Below, piece after piece: positions 1 through 13,400 of a stretch of 64,000 nucleotides of DNA. Location: contig NW_004797320.1 of the NCBI RefSeq assembly GCF_000002075.1, positions 915,940 to 979,939 of the forward strand, written 5' to 3'. The DNA is from Aplysia californica (lineage: Eukaryota; Mollusca; Gastropoda; Aplysiida; Aplysiidae). The notes beneath the pieces were generated by a model. The model was given only the letters and a program-made list of their open reading frames with translations, did not search any database and was not told the origin of the DNA. Within the stretch, counting starts at the first letter, position 1. Each line of letters opens with the position of its first letter. A program made the translations under genes and the position numbers.

Positions 1-1320
1 AAGCGCCTCTATAAGGCAACACCAGAATGTGCGTGCTTAATCACTACCTAAAAAACTACAAAACAACGAATTATAATTATGGGGAACAATTGTTGGTCAG
101 TCGGGAGAAGGAGAAGAAAGGCCAAAAAAAAAAAAAAAAATTTTCTTTCCCAGGATTCGATCCCACGCCCGTTCACTCCGCGCGCAGTAACGCTGTCCAT
201 TCGGCCAGCACAGCTCCTTACTGGAATAGGTAGATTAGGCTTTATATATTTACAGCACTGTTTCAGAAGTTTCCGAACTGCTAAAACTGGAATCATAGGC
301 CCAACACAATATTCACCACTGGCCTACCACAGCCAATCAGAGCACCACTAGCTTACCCACAGCCAATCAGCTTCTGGCTGACGGGCTGCTGCTAGCCGCA
401 TGTACGCTCAACACTCACTCTCATTCTCAATAACCTTGTTTCTGCACTGTGCGTGTTCCCGCCGGCCTAATATCCAAATCTGGACACCCTAGGTGGCCGC
501 CGAAATCAATGGTGGGCTAGGCTAGGGTTTGCTCTGCCAAGGGCAATGGACCCTTTCAACGATGGACAAATTATTGGTCGAAACACTGATGATTGTACCT
601 GCCCCTCATCCCATAGAGGCTTATCTCACGGCTTTGGTCATCCCTGGAGAAAATTAGTACTTGGTATCATTGGAAAAAGAGAGGACACGTTTTAATGGGA
701 TGGAGTCTAGACTTTCTTAGATCTATTAGGGAGACCTATCAATAACTGTAAGTGAGCATGTTTATGGATTATTAATCAGGTAAAATCCGTATTGCGTTTG
801 CAGAGTCGAATCTGATCGAGCCACTTATTATATTATTGATTCCACTTTTTTTATAGCCTACTGCGAGTGACCGAAAACTATTTTTTTCTTCTAAATTTTA
901 AGACCAGTTATGTGACACTGTGCCTGACGACCCGATATCTATAGGAAGCATAGGCCTACAATTTGCACTGGTCTCAAATATTTCATGGTAACTTCAAGAG
1001 CAAAAGTTATAAGTCATAGCTACTATAATAATATAATATTATTATGTAGATCTAGATTAACTCGAAGTGCTGACGATGTTATACACCACAGACAATAGTG
1101 TTTGTGAAAAAATTTTTCTTGGAAGTCTTCTTTGATTGTTATTATTTATTTATTATAATAATGATAATTATTATTATGATTATGATGATTATTATTATTA
1201 ATACATTTCAATTTTCGTTGGCTTTCAGAGGCATTATAGGCCCAGCCATGCTCACATTACAAACACATGGCATTGCATTTTTTTTTGCTAGTCCCGAAGA
1301 AAAATCCGGAGTTTTGTAGC
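1..1320. other. Upstream flank of PUF60, no gene seen
   Basis: No conserved coding segment is visible here. The stretch holds a tRNA-like SINE remnant near 120-232 and an AT-rich, TTATTA-type low-complexity run at about 1135-1205. The open frames around 27-351 are the SINE remnant and its poly-A tract read in several frames and are not credible genes. The last hundred bases before 1413 become less AT-rich and probably hold the PUF60 promoter and 5' leader. Confidence 0.5.
120..232 (-). repeat. tRNA-derived SINE remnant
   Basis: Read on the - strand, this segment has a tRNA-like internal promoter: an A-box-like stretch with CTGGCCGAATGG and a B-box-like GGATCGAATCC about 40 bases later. An A/T homopolymer tail follows on the side at 122-140. 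The spacing and the tail fit a tRNA-derived SINE or retroposed tRNA rather than a working tRNA gene, because no cloverleaf could be closed by eye. Confidence 0.5.
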
Positions 1321-1326
1321 CGCGCT

Positions 1327-1338
1327 GTCGCCATCTTG
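1327..1338 (-). promoter_or_regulatory. YY1-like initiator site upstream of PUF60
   Basis: The - strand reads CAAGATGGCGAC, a close match to the YY1 consensus. It lies 75 bases before the PUF60 start codon, in a short CG-containing stretch. Such sites commonly sit just downstream of transcription starts in housekeeping genes. Its role here is inferred from sequence and position only. Confidence 0.45.
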
Positions 1339-1412
1339 AAGGAAAGAACGCGTTTACGACGATTCTGGAAGTACACTTTTGACTAAATTTGTAGCATTCA
1401 AACCATCAAGCG

Positions 1413-4400
1413 ATGTCGTCACCCGTTCAGGCATTAACAATGTCAAATGGTACCACGTCCGAGGTGAGGTTTATAAAAATTAATGTCCTGCTGTTTTCTG
1501 ATTTTGAATTTGACAGACCACCTTGGTCAGTCACAAACTCAAGTCTCAAGTCAAGACCAAAAAAGTGTCCTCAGTTCTGCTGAGTTAGGCTAGATCTAGC
1601 TCATGTTCAGCTTCCAAGTCACTCATCGAGTCACCTCAAGCTACTCCTGGCAACCAGACACACTGATTGACTTGTATTACATGTAGGCTACTGGCCCCAG
1701 ATATGATCTAGATCTAGATTTAGATCTAGATTTTAGATCTACATCTAGAATTCTAGATTCTAGGCTGTTATACTGTTGTTGATGTTGTGTTGTTGTTTTC
1801 AAATCCCTTTGGCCGTGGGAGCATTTTGCTCTTGCCAGCGCAATGCCTCCCTCAAGTAACCTCATGTCCTTATCTTATCATCTGGTCAACGCCAGAGTAG
1901 AACAGGCTTTGTAAGTCTGTAGGTGTGTGTAGGAGCCTGCGTTGAAGAACTGCCAGGTTTGGGCAGTGAAGGAGATGTTCAACAGTCTCCCCTCGGCACT
2001 CCTCGAATATTGGGCGCTTTTTCGGTAGTTCCCACCCTGCAATTGTTATTCACGGGTTTTGGCCCCAAGAGTAGGGGGGTTTCAGGGGGGCTTGCCCCCC
2101 TGACCTAACAAAAATAGGAAGGGGGGTTCCTGAATTTTACCACAATTTAATGTTTTGCTGTTGTTAGGTTTGATATCTTAGCTCACCGCGAATCTAGATC
2201 TAGAAGTAGGTAAGGCTCAAATAAGGGGGGGTGGGAACTACCGAAAAAGCACCGAATATTGTGGTCCCGACTTTCGTTAACGTCGGAGAGCCGGAAATGA
2301 CTCGGAAAGGTAAAAGTAAAACACCGCCCGATGTGCCAGAATGGAAAATGGACTCCAATTGGAGTCAAAGAAAAAAGGACAAAAATAAAGGAATTATATA
2401 ACACACGTGCCTTAGGCAGGGGATGGGGGTACCATTGGGACAGGTGGAGAAGAATGTTGTTGAGGGCTTGCTTGGTGTCCCCATGGATCTCCCTCCGCAA
2501 AAACTTGTCCAGGTGGGAACTTAAAGTTGTCCATTGTACTCCTGCCATCTGCTTAAATCGTCTCTTGCAATTTTAGCTTTCGACTCTGTTCGTGCAAGGG
2601 CCGGTGACAGGTTCGACAAAATTCCTGTCGTGAATGACAGTCTGGTGTTGGTAAGGTGGATTTACAGGCAAATTTCTTATGTTACCATAAGCCTTCCACC
2701 CGTCAGAGTGGATGACTGTCCCAGGTGCTATACAGCGAAGGATGATGGGCAGCAGGGTTGCTGATGTGGGGTCCGGAACAAGTTCCAAGAACTCGCGTCC
2801 GGTGTTTCTATCAACACTCCCAAATACCCACCGCTCCGGCACAGCGTGTCCAACGTTGTATTTCCGCTTGGCCACAAGGCTTTCATCTATTTCTACGATG
2901 TGTCCTGGGGCCCCTATCATGTAGGGGTTGTTAACTAGCCAGTTGGCACAAATGTTCTCTACAATATTGGTACCTTTGTACCACAGTTTCTTCAGTCTCT
3001 CCAACTAACAGTTGTGTAGAGTTTACTGGAGTTTTAAAAGCCCCCCAAAAAATGAGTTGCAAAATTTTATGTAATTTTAAATGAGAGTTAAGAAAATATG
3101 TCTTTTCTCAAAGAGATTTTGATACTTTTATGGGCTGGACAGCAAAAAACTTTCTCCTCCCCCCTGCTGGATTTCACTAAGCTCATAATGCGCCCACATG
3201 TTGCTCAGTTCGTTGGGTTTACTCGCAAAATTGTGCTGTTGCAAAAAGTTTATTGCACCAGCTTCATCACATCCATGTTCGAACAATTAGTTCAAGGCCA
3301 TCGAAAAATTAGCTTAAACAGAGCGAGTCACTTACCATACAATTAATTACATTTTTAATCACAACATATCCATTAGAAATACGCACTTCCAAAATCTAAC
3401 AGGTGATGGAAAAAACACGCACCTCCAGAAGATTAGAGATCAACACCTGGAATAGCAAATTAGTTTCTCAAAATCTCAGAGATGATGAAAAAACACGTAT
3501 TTCCAAAACGCATACCTGCTAACCCTACTGAAAAAAATCGGTATATTACTGACTTTTTGGTCAAACTACCGATCCACCGATTTTGATAGATAAGCCACCG
3601 ACAGGCGCCCCACATGTCTTCTTTATTGCTGTAAAATTTCAGATCTTTGTGTGTAGTAGACCTACACTTTACGTTCCAATTAAAAATTACCCCCCATCCA
3701 TTGACAAAACACTAGAGCTGGAACTAGATCACGGACCCAACACGCGAGCATGCAAGAGGCGCGTGATCGCTGGGCGGCATGTGATTGACTGCCTAAAACC
3801 AGAGAGTTTTAAAGTAATAGAATGTTAAAACTGCTACAACTAAACATGTTACCAATGACGTCATTGCGGGTTTTCCCGATACTGCTTTGCTAAGGTCAAA
3901 GATAGTACATAACAAGATGGGCCACTCAGCCAAAAAAGTGTCTGCAGGAAGTTCGCTCTTTGCTTCAGATGGCGCTGCAGTCTGTTTTGAGGCTCTTTTT
4001 CGTTTTTCCAGAAGAAGAATAGGAATAGCACCTCCTTGCGTGCGCAGATCGACTGCAGTTCATCAGCAGTTCGGGTTCGTTCAGTGCGAAGTTTTAGGTT
4101 TTAAAAAAATATTTTAATGACCTCTCGCCTTTAATTCTAAAGTAAAATTAAACGAAGAAAACAATCACCCTTTCCTCCGGAAAAGGTTTTTTGTAAGCGT
4201 AACCATTTTAAAAAAGCGTTCTTCCGAAATTTATTCAAAAACTTGCTAGTTTCACTTTGATTTTTTAAACTCAAGTAGGATAATTCGTTCGCAAAGGGTG
4301 CACATTTGTGAAGAGGGCGCCACCGAATTTTGAGGACACTTTTTTAATTGTCTCAAAGAGAGAAGTGGCCCCTCTTGTTATGTAGACTCTTTGCTAAGGT

Positions 4401-7400
4401 GTAGAGGGGTGATCGGCCACAGTTCAAGCAATGTAGCGCAATTCAACATATTTTCATGCAAATTTAATATTAGTCTTTTAGATCCAAAGATAGACTTAGA
4501 AAAAGTGATAGCAGCACTAGATTCTGCAATAAAAATCACTCGAAGAGGCCAAATTTCAGCAGGTATGACTGGCTGGTACCGAGAAGTGATATCGTTCGTT
4601 AGCTTGAGTAATAGGATTACTATTATTTGTAATGTCATCAGGAAGGTTTTGTAGGCCAATATTTTGATTCACAAACAGTTGTTTTAGATCAACAGCAGGT
4701 CTTGTGAACACATCTGTCCATCCATCATATAGATCTAGGTCTACCTGGCCTTGATCAGTATCCCCATGATCAGCTGGTCTTGTGCCACACCCCCCAACAT
4801 ACCTATCATTGTTGTCTCCACTTTCACTAGATCTAGATCTATCCTCACTCTTGGCCTGCTTCATGATCAATACTGCTTTCGCTGTGTTTCGTAATCTCTT
4901 TCTAGGTCTTCTTCATCCGATTCTGAATCTCCAGCGAAAAAAATCGTCTGTTGGGTACTAAACAACTCAGTTCTAGCCCTTTTACCTCTGGAAGTATATA
5001 ATTGGGTTCCTTCACATTAGCTCACCTCATTTTTACGGTGAAGTAAATCCAATTTTTTTCACGAAAATCTTCCACAAACTACACTTGTAGAAGCACCGAC
5101 GACATATTTGAATCGTCACGGAGCAAGTTTAAGATTTATAGCCATCGACTGTCTATTTTTAGTGCCTGGCGAGCCTAGAGCTGAGGCCACTTGTGGATCC
5201 CGCTTGAGGGGGAATCTGGATTTTTGACACGTTCTCGAATCCCGCTCAAGGAGTTAAGATGATACCAATAACTTATTATGCCCAAATTGTCGAGCCTGAT
5301 TCCACCTCATCGACACATACATTTAGATTTTGCCTTGATTAAATTTTTAATTCATTGTTCACAATTACAACAATGGCCGTTATTCTGACAGTCTGCTTGT
5401 GGTTTCAGGGGCACAGTCCAGAAGATGGAGCTGGAGATGTTGCAGCAAAAAAGATCAAACTAGAGAATGGTAAGTTCTTAAAATGTGGATAGACGTGTGT
5501 CTCGACTTGTGTGAAGCTAAAACTGAAACGCACAGGCATCTTCCATGTGTGATGCAATGCCTTGATTGGTTTTTTGTTTTGTTTGTTTTGTTTTTGTTTT
5601 TCAGAGTCTTATGCTTTAACCCCAAACCTTATGGCCTACGTGTTGTAAGGCTCAAAGATATTTTTTGAAAAGCCAGTGATGATTTTTTTCAAATATGAGG
5701 TTCTTCTGATTGAGATGGGTTGAACTTTTTCTGTTTCGAATATTTGTGGAAAATAAAGTCTTATCAAGGTATTTAGTAATGAGATGGGGTTAGGGTACTT
5801 CCTGAAACAAGTTGAATTGAAAGTCAAATTAATATAGTAAAATCTGTCTTGAATAAGTGTCTTTTCTATCCTATTTGTAAATGACATAAAGAGAAAAAAA
5901 ATCTGTGTATCGGTATCTTCGAGTCCTTTACAAGTAAAGTGAATTTAGGTCATGTTAGTACATTTTAGACATGAACATCTCCAATTTGCTGACAAACAGC
6001 TTTTAAACCTCTTATATAAGACTTCTGACATCTGATATTAATGGTATCTATAATTTTGAGAGATGTTGCATGGTTACTGACAATCATAGTCATAAACAAT
6101 TTTAGATAGATAGGATTGATGGCACGTTAAATAAGTGGCTTGGTATATAAGCAGAGTGCCAAATACTGGAAATGTAATTTGTACAAACAAAACTACCTTT
6201 GAAATTAGTTTGGTCTACATTCTTCCATAGAAACATTTGACTTTGTATTTTTTATTGAGAGTGAAAGTCAGATGTACTGTTCATTCCAACGGGAACTCAA
6301 TGTGTATTGTTGATATTATCCTGCTGCTCTCTCGTTTTTTTTTTCTTTCTTCCATTTCTTTGTGCTTTCAGCGGAACTTGCCGGAGGGCAAAAGCGTCAG
6401 TGCCCAGCACTATGAGGTGCAATCATTGAGTGGAATACTGGCAAGAAAAGTTCCACGTAAATAAACACAAGACAAGAGTCATTGAATCACCCCAGCAGAT
6501 GTTTATTGTGCCTTTACTGACATGACTTGGAATATACAGCCATTTTATTAATATCCTTCCCCTCTTTTTTTTCTTTCCTCGAATTTTTTATGCTTTCAGC
6601 AAAACACACTGGAGGGCAAAAGCAACTATGCCAAGCACTAACGTGTGCTATCATTAAGTGGCAGTACTGACAAGAAAAGTTCTACTAAAATAAACACCAG
6701 GAAAGGATCTTTAAGTGAAACTAGACATTTTTGAAGCAAAATGTTCAGTTGTAGAATATTATTTGCTTGTGTTTCTTGTTTTCACTAGTGCCTTATTTTC
6801 TTTGTATGTGATAATAGTTGTGTTTTCTGGAAATCAGTTTCACCATAGTGCTATAAGATTATTATTCCTGACTTTTAGTTGTGGGAAAAGATATCCCTCG
6901 TAAAAGTGCATTGAGAGCAGTGTTTGGATTCACTGTAAAGCTGTTTCTTTATCTCTGTGTTTGCTATATGCCCCCTGTGAAGGGAGATCGTTTGTTCTTT
7001 CTTCTCTGTCTTTTTCAGCATATACCCATATGTGTACCTGATGATGAGACGCGCACTCTTCATAGAATTTCCGTATTGCTGTGATCGAATGAGTCCGGAC
7101 AAAGCAGTAGATGAAACCGTTCATCATTGGCAAACTTTTGCTTTAAAAAAATTTGCGTCTCATTTATTTTGCTTACACAACTGCATCTACATGGAACACT
7201 TGATTTTACACCAAATTAGTGCTTATTTTCTTTTAGTGTGTAAAAGTTACTTTTTATAAAATATCAGGTCAGCTTCATTGTTTCATGATTTTCCTATTTT
7301 GAGTTTGAAAATAGTACCCATCCTAGATTGAACAAAATTATTTTTTCAAACCATGTATCTTAGGCATTAGCAATAAATGGCTCTAGGCACTGGGAAAATC

Positions 7401-10400
7401 AAATATAGAACTTATGAAATACTAAGCGAAATCCTGTGCTTTTGAAAGCTTGAATATATACAATCTTGTAAAGTTTTATTTTTGGTAATCTTTACCTCTG
7501 AGGCATTTCATACTGACTTCTTTTTCTGTAATGAAACAATACTGCCTTCCACACAACTTGACCTTGACCATCAATTATTTATTTATAGAGGCACCAGCCA
7601 TCCACACAACTCAGGAGTATTTGACTGTTCTTCACATTAAGTACCAGTGTGTTTGTTTGTCTTCGTGACTATTTTTCAGATTTATTTTTGAAAAGGGGTA
7701 CCCTTCACCTAGATTTGTCATACTTGTCTTGTGTCAGTAGGGTATGTAAACCGGTCCTCTATAGTGTTTACAATGTTAGTTCCAGCAGAATTAGTTTGAT
7801 ATCTTCAGAGTGGCTGAATTTTTAAACTGATTTGCAGAGGAAGTTGGGACACCATCAGTTTCATTACCTTCTTGCTCAATTTTGGTGTGATATGTTTGTG
7901 TGCATTAACATTTGAACAGTTTGACGAGGAAATGCGACAAATGCCATTCTCAAAGTTTTGCAGAAATTAGTTCCATCATATCTTGAAAGGTGAGGCCCCT
8001 TATTAAAAGAACTGCCGAGAGATGCGGTAGACCTTTTTTTGACAAACTACGACATATCTTCTGCGCGCCAATTACGTTCTTTCCTCAAGTCATGCAACTT
8101 TGATTGTGATGAATGGAAGTCGGTCAGCAGTTCTTTCCCTCACTTATAGTTTTAATGGGGATATGTTGCATTTTTGTCAAAAATGTATGGAGATCTCGTC
8201 AAGTTAAAGAATCCAGTTCAGATTTCATCTTACATCAAATATCAACTTAGCCTTTCATCATGTTTACTCTAAAAAACAAAGTTGCTGAGGATTATTCAGT
8301 AAGCGATTGAAGAACAGAGATCTTAATTTTTCTCAAAACTGGAAAAATGGATATGTAGCGTTTTGTCGTGAAACTGTTCATTTGTCCTTAACAAATCCGG
8401 ACATTGGGCTTATTTCCCATCAGGTTTTAAAAGCTGCAAGTGCTGATGTCTGGGGCCCTGGCGACCAACCACTCTGAATATATTTGAGCAGGTCTATTCG
8501 AAACTTGATATATTATTTTTGTTGATCTACAAAGTTCCACCCTCAGCCATGATGAAGATGTGGATTGCACATAATGTTTGCTGTTGGTGTTTTTGTAGTT
8601 CAGTGGGGTTTTTTCAGTGTTGTTTTCTCTCCATACTTGCATTTCTCTTTCAGTCATTGAGTTGTTGCAATTACCAACCCTGGGAACAACATTTTAATTT
8701 TTTGTCTGCCTCTTACTTCGTCTTTACATAAATTGTGCAATTGCAGTGTCTTTTGAAGTCCAAATGTTTAGTCTTAAACTGGAAACACACTAACATTTGA
8801 TGGATCCTCTTTAGTGAGGGATGTAAGAAGCAATATATTGAGATGACTTTCTCACGAGCAATTCTAGTTTGCTTTAATGCATGTATTTTAATTGAGGGAT
8901 GCATTTCTTTCGGTGTAAACTTGGGCTGTTTCTTCAGTAGACTCCCTTTGTAATCTTTTGGCTGAAATGCTGTAAAGCAATTGCAGCACAACCCCTCCGA
9001 CTACCTTATGGATACCATCCTCAGAACTACAATCATGCACCTGTAATGTGCCCACTGTTGCCTTTTTAACTTTCTAATTTGTATCAAATGATGATATCAG
9101 GTTTGTATGTTGATCCCAAGAACTTCGTGCATATCGAGCTATGGTTTGGTCTGCGTATTCGTTTGATCTTTTCAAAAATCGACAGGAATGAGTAATGTTG
9201 TGTTTTTCTCTTCTTTTTTCTGTGTGTTTCTCATGCAGTCTTAAGAGAAGGGGTTTATGCTTTCTACCAAACCAAACTACCAGCTTTTTGTCTGGAAGGA
9301 CATGCAACGTCAGCTCCGCCATAACATGCTTTGAATGTCGGGCGGATAATCAACATCGGACGTGGTAAAGATTGCAATTTGATGTCAAATAGATATTGGC
9401 TCTACTGAGCAATGTTCACTGCTAACTTTCAAATAGATTTGAGATGATTCTTTGACAAAATTTCTTGTTCTCAGGAAAGGTGTTTGGAATTCAGTCAGAA
9501 TACCCTATTAACTGCAAACTTTTTGAAATTTAGCAGTGCCAGTGTTTAGGTTCTGTCCCGTGAAAAGTCCAATAAAACTGCTAGACATGGGTTATTCATT
9601 TTTTATAACACTATTCTAAGTAATCGTATACGCAGAAGTTGCATGAATTAGTATATCTGTATGGAGCATGCATCGTATATTGTGACCATGTCCGCCTTGG
9701 TACCTTGATTCAGACGGTAAGTTAAATATATGGCTGTTGGATGTCTTGTTCTGAATGTTTGTTCTTGGGCTGCTCCTTATAGATGAATATTTGGTTCTCT
9801 TGTAGGCTCTGGAGACTCGAATGAGCCATACTTCCCTCAGTCCGAGCAGTCTGGACCCCTGTTGGAGGGTCCAGGTGCCAAACGAGATGTGAAGCCTTTC
9901 ACCCCACCAAAACTGACAGTGGCACAGATGGAGGACATCCAGAGATGTAAGAAGTATGCTATGGAGCAGAGCATCAAAAGTGTCTTGGTCAGACAAACTA
10001 TTGCACACCAGCAGCAGGTGAGGGTCAATTGTGAATCACACAGAGCTTTTATTTTCTTACTCTGATTTTGGTGGAAAGACAAGCATACCTTTTTTTTTCT
10101 CCTCTCATGTTTTCTAAACTTAAGAAACTTCTGTGTTGGTGAAATGATTAATGAGGTTGTTTGGTGCATAAGTGCTACTTAATTGGGGAAAATGAAATGT
10201 GCTTAAGGTTTTTTTCTACAAAACGCACTAGTTTTCTCTGGCTTCTCAATTCCAACTCGTTATGTTGTCCCTGCTTTTAAATTTATTTTTTTCTTTCTCT
10301 AATCTTTTTATTCGCCTTTTTATGTCACTCTCTTCCTCCCAGCCTCCAGTATGATCTCTTCATCTTCATACTTTTCAGTGTCGCTATTGTCCTTATATTG

Positions 10401-13400
10401 TTGTCATGAATAATACTGTGGTTATTGATCTGCATCCCCACAATTTCAAATTCAGTGCAATGCTATAACTTGCTTTGTAGCATGCTATGCTCTTAGATAA
10501 TGTCTCTAATTTAGAGTCTAGTATTTACAACTTGCTAATTTTGTTGTAGTTGTTTAATTCTGATATCATCTCTATGTAAAAAAAACCTCTTCAGTTTAGA
10601 GCTGTGAATAAAGTGAGAGGTAAAGTGTTAATGACAAATCGGTCAGTGTTATAATTCTTGTTCCCGTCTGTGTCATAAGATTTGATTGAAATAGAAGCTA
10701 GATAACATTTGTAATTAACCGTAATAGCCTGTAAGGCTAGTTTCATTTGTGTTCTTGAAAGCACAGAATATGGATGTGCAATTTTTTGTGGTTTGTTTTG
10801 CTAAATTTTTCTTTTCTTTTTTTTTTTCTTAGCAAATGCAGAACTTCCAGAACACAGTCCAGAGACAGCAAGCCCTTGCCCTTATGTGCAGGTGAGTACA
10901 GGGAACCAAACTAAATGCTTCTGTAGAGATTGGGCAAAATGTAGAGGGTGTCAAAAAAAAAAAAAAAGAGGACACACTTAAAGGGCAATAAGTCTGTCAT
11001 TGGCGCACTAATTTTAACAAAACTTCCGACAAATAAATTTCAACCAGGGGGACATCAAGTTTGTAAATGTGAAGAAAATCCATCAACGCCTTCGTGAAAT
11101 ATCGAGTTAAAAAAATTTCAACCAATTTTTGGATAAAACCCAAAATTTCGCATCTTAGAAAATGTTCAGCTACAGGGGCTTGATTGGCCTGTTCTGGTTT
11201 CTGGACAAGGACGTTTAACCACGTCCAATGCTTCCAATCTTCCGTATTTTTATGGAAATTCGTACTTTCTGACAGTTCCATACCTGCTCCTCAATCGTTA
11301 TCAACTCCACTGTAAAAAGTGCAAAAGAATCAGGCTACCGAAATACCATGGCAAAAGATCTGTACTCGCCTTAAGTGTCGTCTTGTAGAAGTTACGGATA
11401 TTTTCTGTAATTCTCTGGGAAATAAGTTGATGTTATAGAAACCTGCCAGATTGCGCATTTCCTGCAATCGGCCATTATCCCGCTATGTGTTTGTTGTGAG
11501 TTGGTCGGCAATACATTTTTAACCTGCGAATTGATCAAAACCAGGTTAGCCATGTCAGCAAACCTTTTGTGTCAATTTTCTACTTTCTTTCATTCACTCA
11601 TTCTTTCTGTCTTTTGAAAATGTGTGCTTTGATCAAGTAAATTGACTTGTGATTTTAGACAGAAAATCAGTCAGAAACTTTTTTGGAAATTTGTATAGAT
11701 CTCTGTCAGTGGTACAACGACAAATTAATTGAAATATAATATTAATGTGACTGAGAAATGGCAATGCTTTTGAACGTTGCCATCAATATAGGTGGAGAAA
11801 TCAAACAAGGAAAAAATTGTGAAATAATAGGTTTTATGGGTTGTTTGCAATCTCTTCAAACAGGCTCCCAAATGCTACTTTCAACAATCTAAAAGCACAA
11901 AATTTCAATATCTTTAGGGCTTAGCCCCCAGACTCCCAGCAGAATTTTCCCCACTTTTCAGCTTCAGCTGTCGGAAGCACTGCACAAGTCAAATCAGATG
12001 GATATCTTACCATGCTGAGAAAGTTTGGGAGGAGAAGGTGTTATACTGTAGATGCCTGGTTCCAGTGGGATGGGGCTACACCCCATAGTGGGTTTTTGTG
12101 GGGAAACGCTTTGTATGACGAACGCTTACAAATGAATGGTCACCGTGTTCCTCCCAAACCGAAGTCTACGGTAACAAACCACAAACAATCGAACGGTTGA
12201 AACTAAACGATGAACAGGATGTCCCAAAAAATCGACCCAAAAACACGCCATAGGATTATTCAAAATTTCTAGTGGCGTATTGGAGCTTGTAGAGAGTGAA
12301 GTGGTCAATCCCTGGAGATTAAAATAGCCATAACCTCCCTGGATTTATTTGGCACTATAATTTTTTGCATTGCATATATACTTTTTCTTCAATGCACAGA
12401 TAGTGAGTTTTTAAAATAGATCAGCATGGTTGATTTTTAAGGAGTTGCAAAGTTTTGAGTTTCACCCAGTTTTGGTGGAAATTTTAAAATACTTGATTTC
12501 TTTCAGACATGATGGTTGATTTGTTTCATTTTGACTAATGTAGTAAACCCCTGGTTGAATTTTATTTCTTCGAAGTTTCATTGAAATTGGTCTAAAGATG
12601 ACCAAGTTATTGCCCGTTAAATGAGTCTTTTTTTTTTAGACGCACCAGTATTATGGGTATATTCAACCAAAGCAGCTCTATTTTTCCTTTCCTTGGGTAA
12701 TTTATAGTTGTTTTTTTTTTCTTCCGAAAATGTTGTTTTATTTAGGGAGGTTTCATATATTTTATAAAGTAAAGGGATTTTTTTGAGTGGAAAATTTGTC
12801 TCAAATATGAAAAGGCAGCCCTCTAATTATGTCAACGTTTGGTTCAGTAAAGGCAATTTTTTTTGCAGGAAGGTTATCCTTGATTTGAATTTAGTCTGTG
12901 ATTGCTTATAATGCAAAATTATGGCAACACATTTTTTGCTTGTCAAGTGTTTCTGAATGACAGGCTAGAGCAGAAAGCATCTGTTATTATTTTGTTTGAC
13001 TTTGTTGTATGTTTTTCATTTTCAGAATCTATGTGGGCAGTATCAACTTTGAGATAAAAGAAGACACCATCAAGCAAGCCTTTATTCCGTTTGGACCCAT
13101 AAAATCAGTGAACTTGTCCTGGGATCCTATAACAAACAAACATAAAGGCTTTGCTTTTATTGAGTATGAAGTTCCAGAGGCTGCCCAGCTGGCATTGGAA
13201 CAAATGAATGGAGTCATGATTGGAGGAAGAAACATAAAAGTAAGTAATAAAACTAATGGCATAATTTTTTCTTTTGATTATTAAAGATCTGGATAGTTAG
13301 GAATAGATGTTCAGTAGGGATACTTTACATACATGGCTGTGCTAATTATAGAACACAGAATGACCCCTTTCCTGACAAGCAGCCACTTGATGTTTTTGAA

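Larger units (their letters stand above)
1464..5408 (+). other. PUF60 intron 1, with transposon debris
   Basis: The 3.9-kb intron carries a 241-bp MITE (2013-2253), a degenerate Merlin-like transposase on the - strand (about 2430-3004), short CTAGAT runs near 1706-1745, 4728 and 4830, and otherwise AT-rich sequence. A weak coding-like acidic segment on the - strand around 4556-4980 could be another transposase relic. No additional PUF60 exon was recognised. Confidence 0.6.

Noticed and set aside
10997-11281. 94-codon - strand frame in PUF60 intron 4
   Set aside because: It lies inside the decayed mariner-like element and has no recognisable motif of its own.
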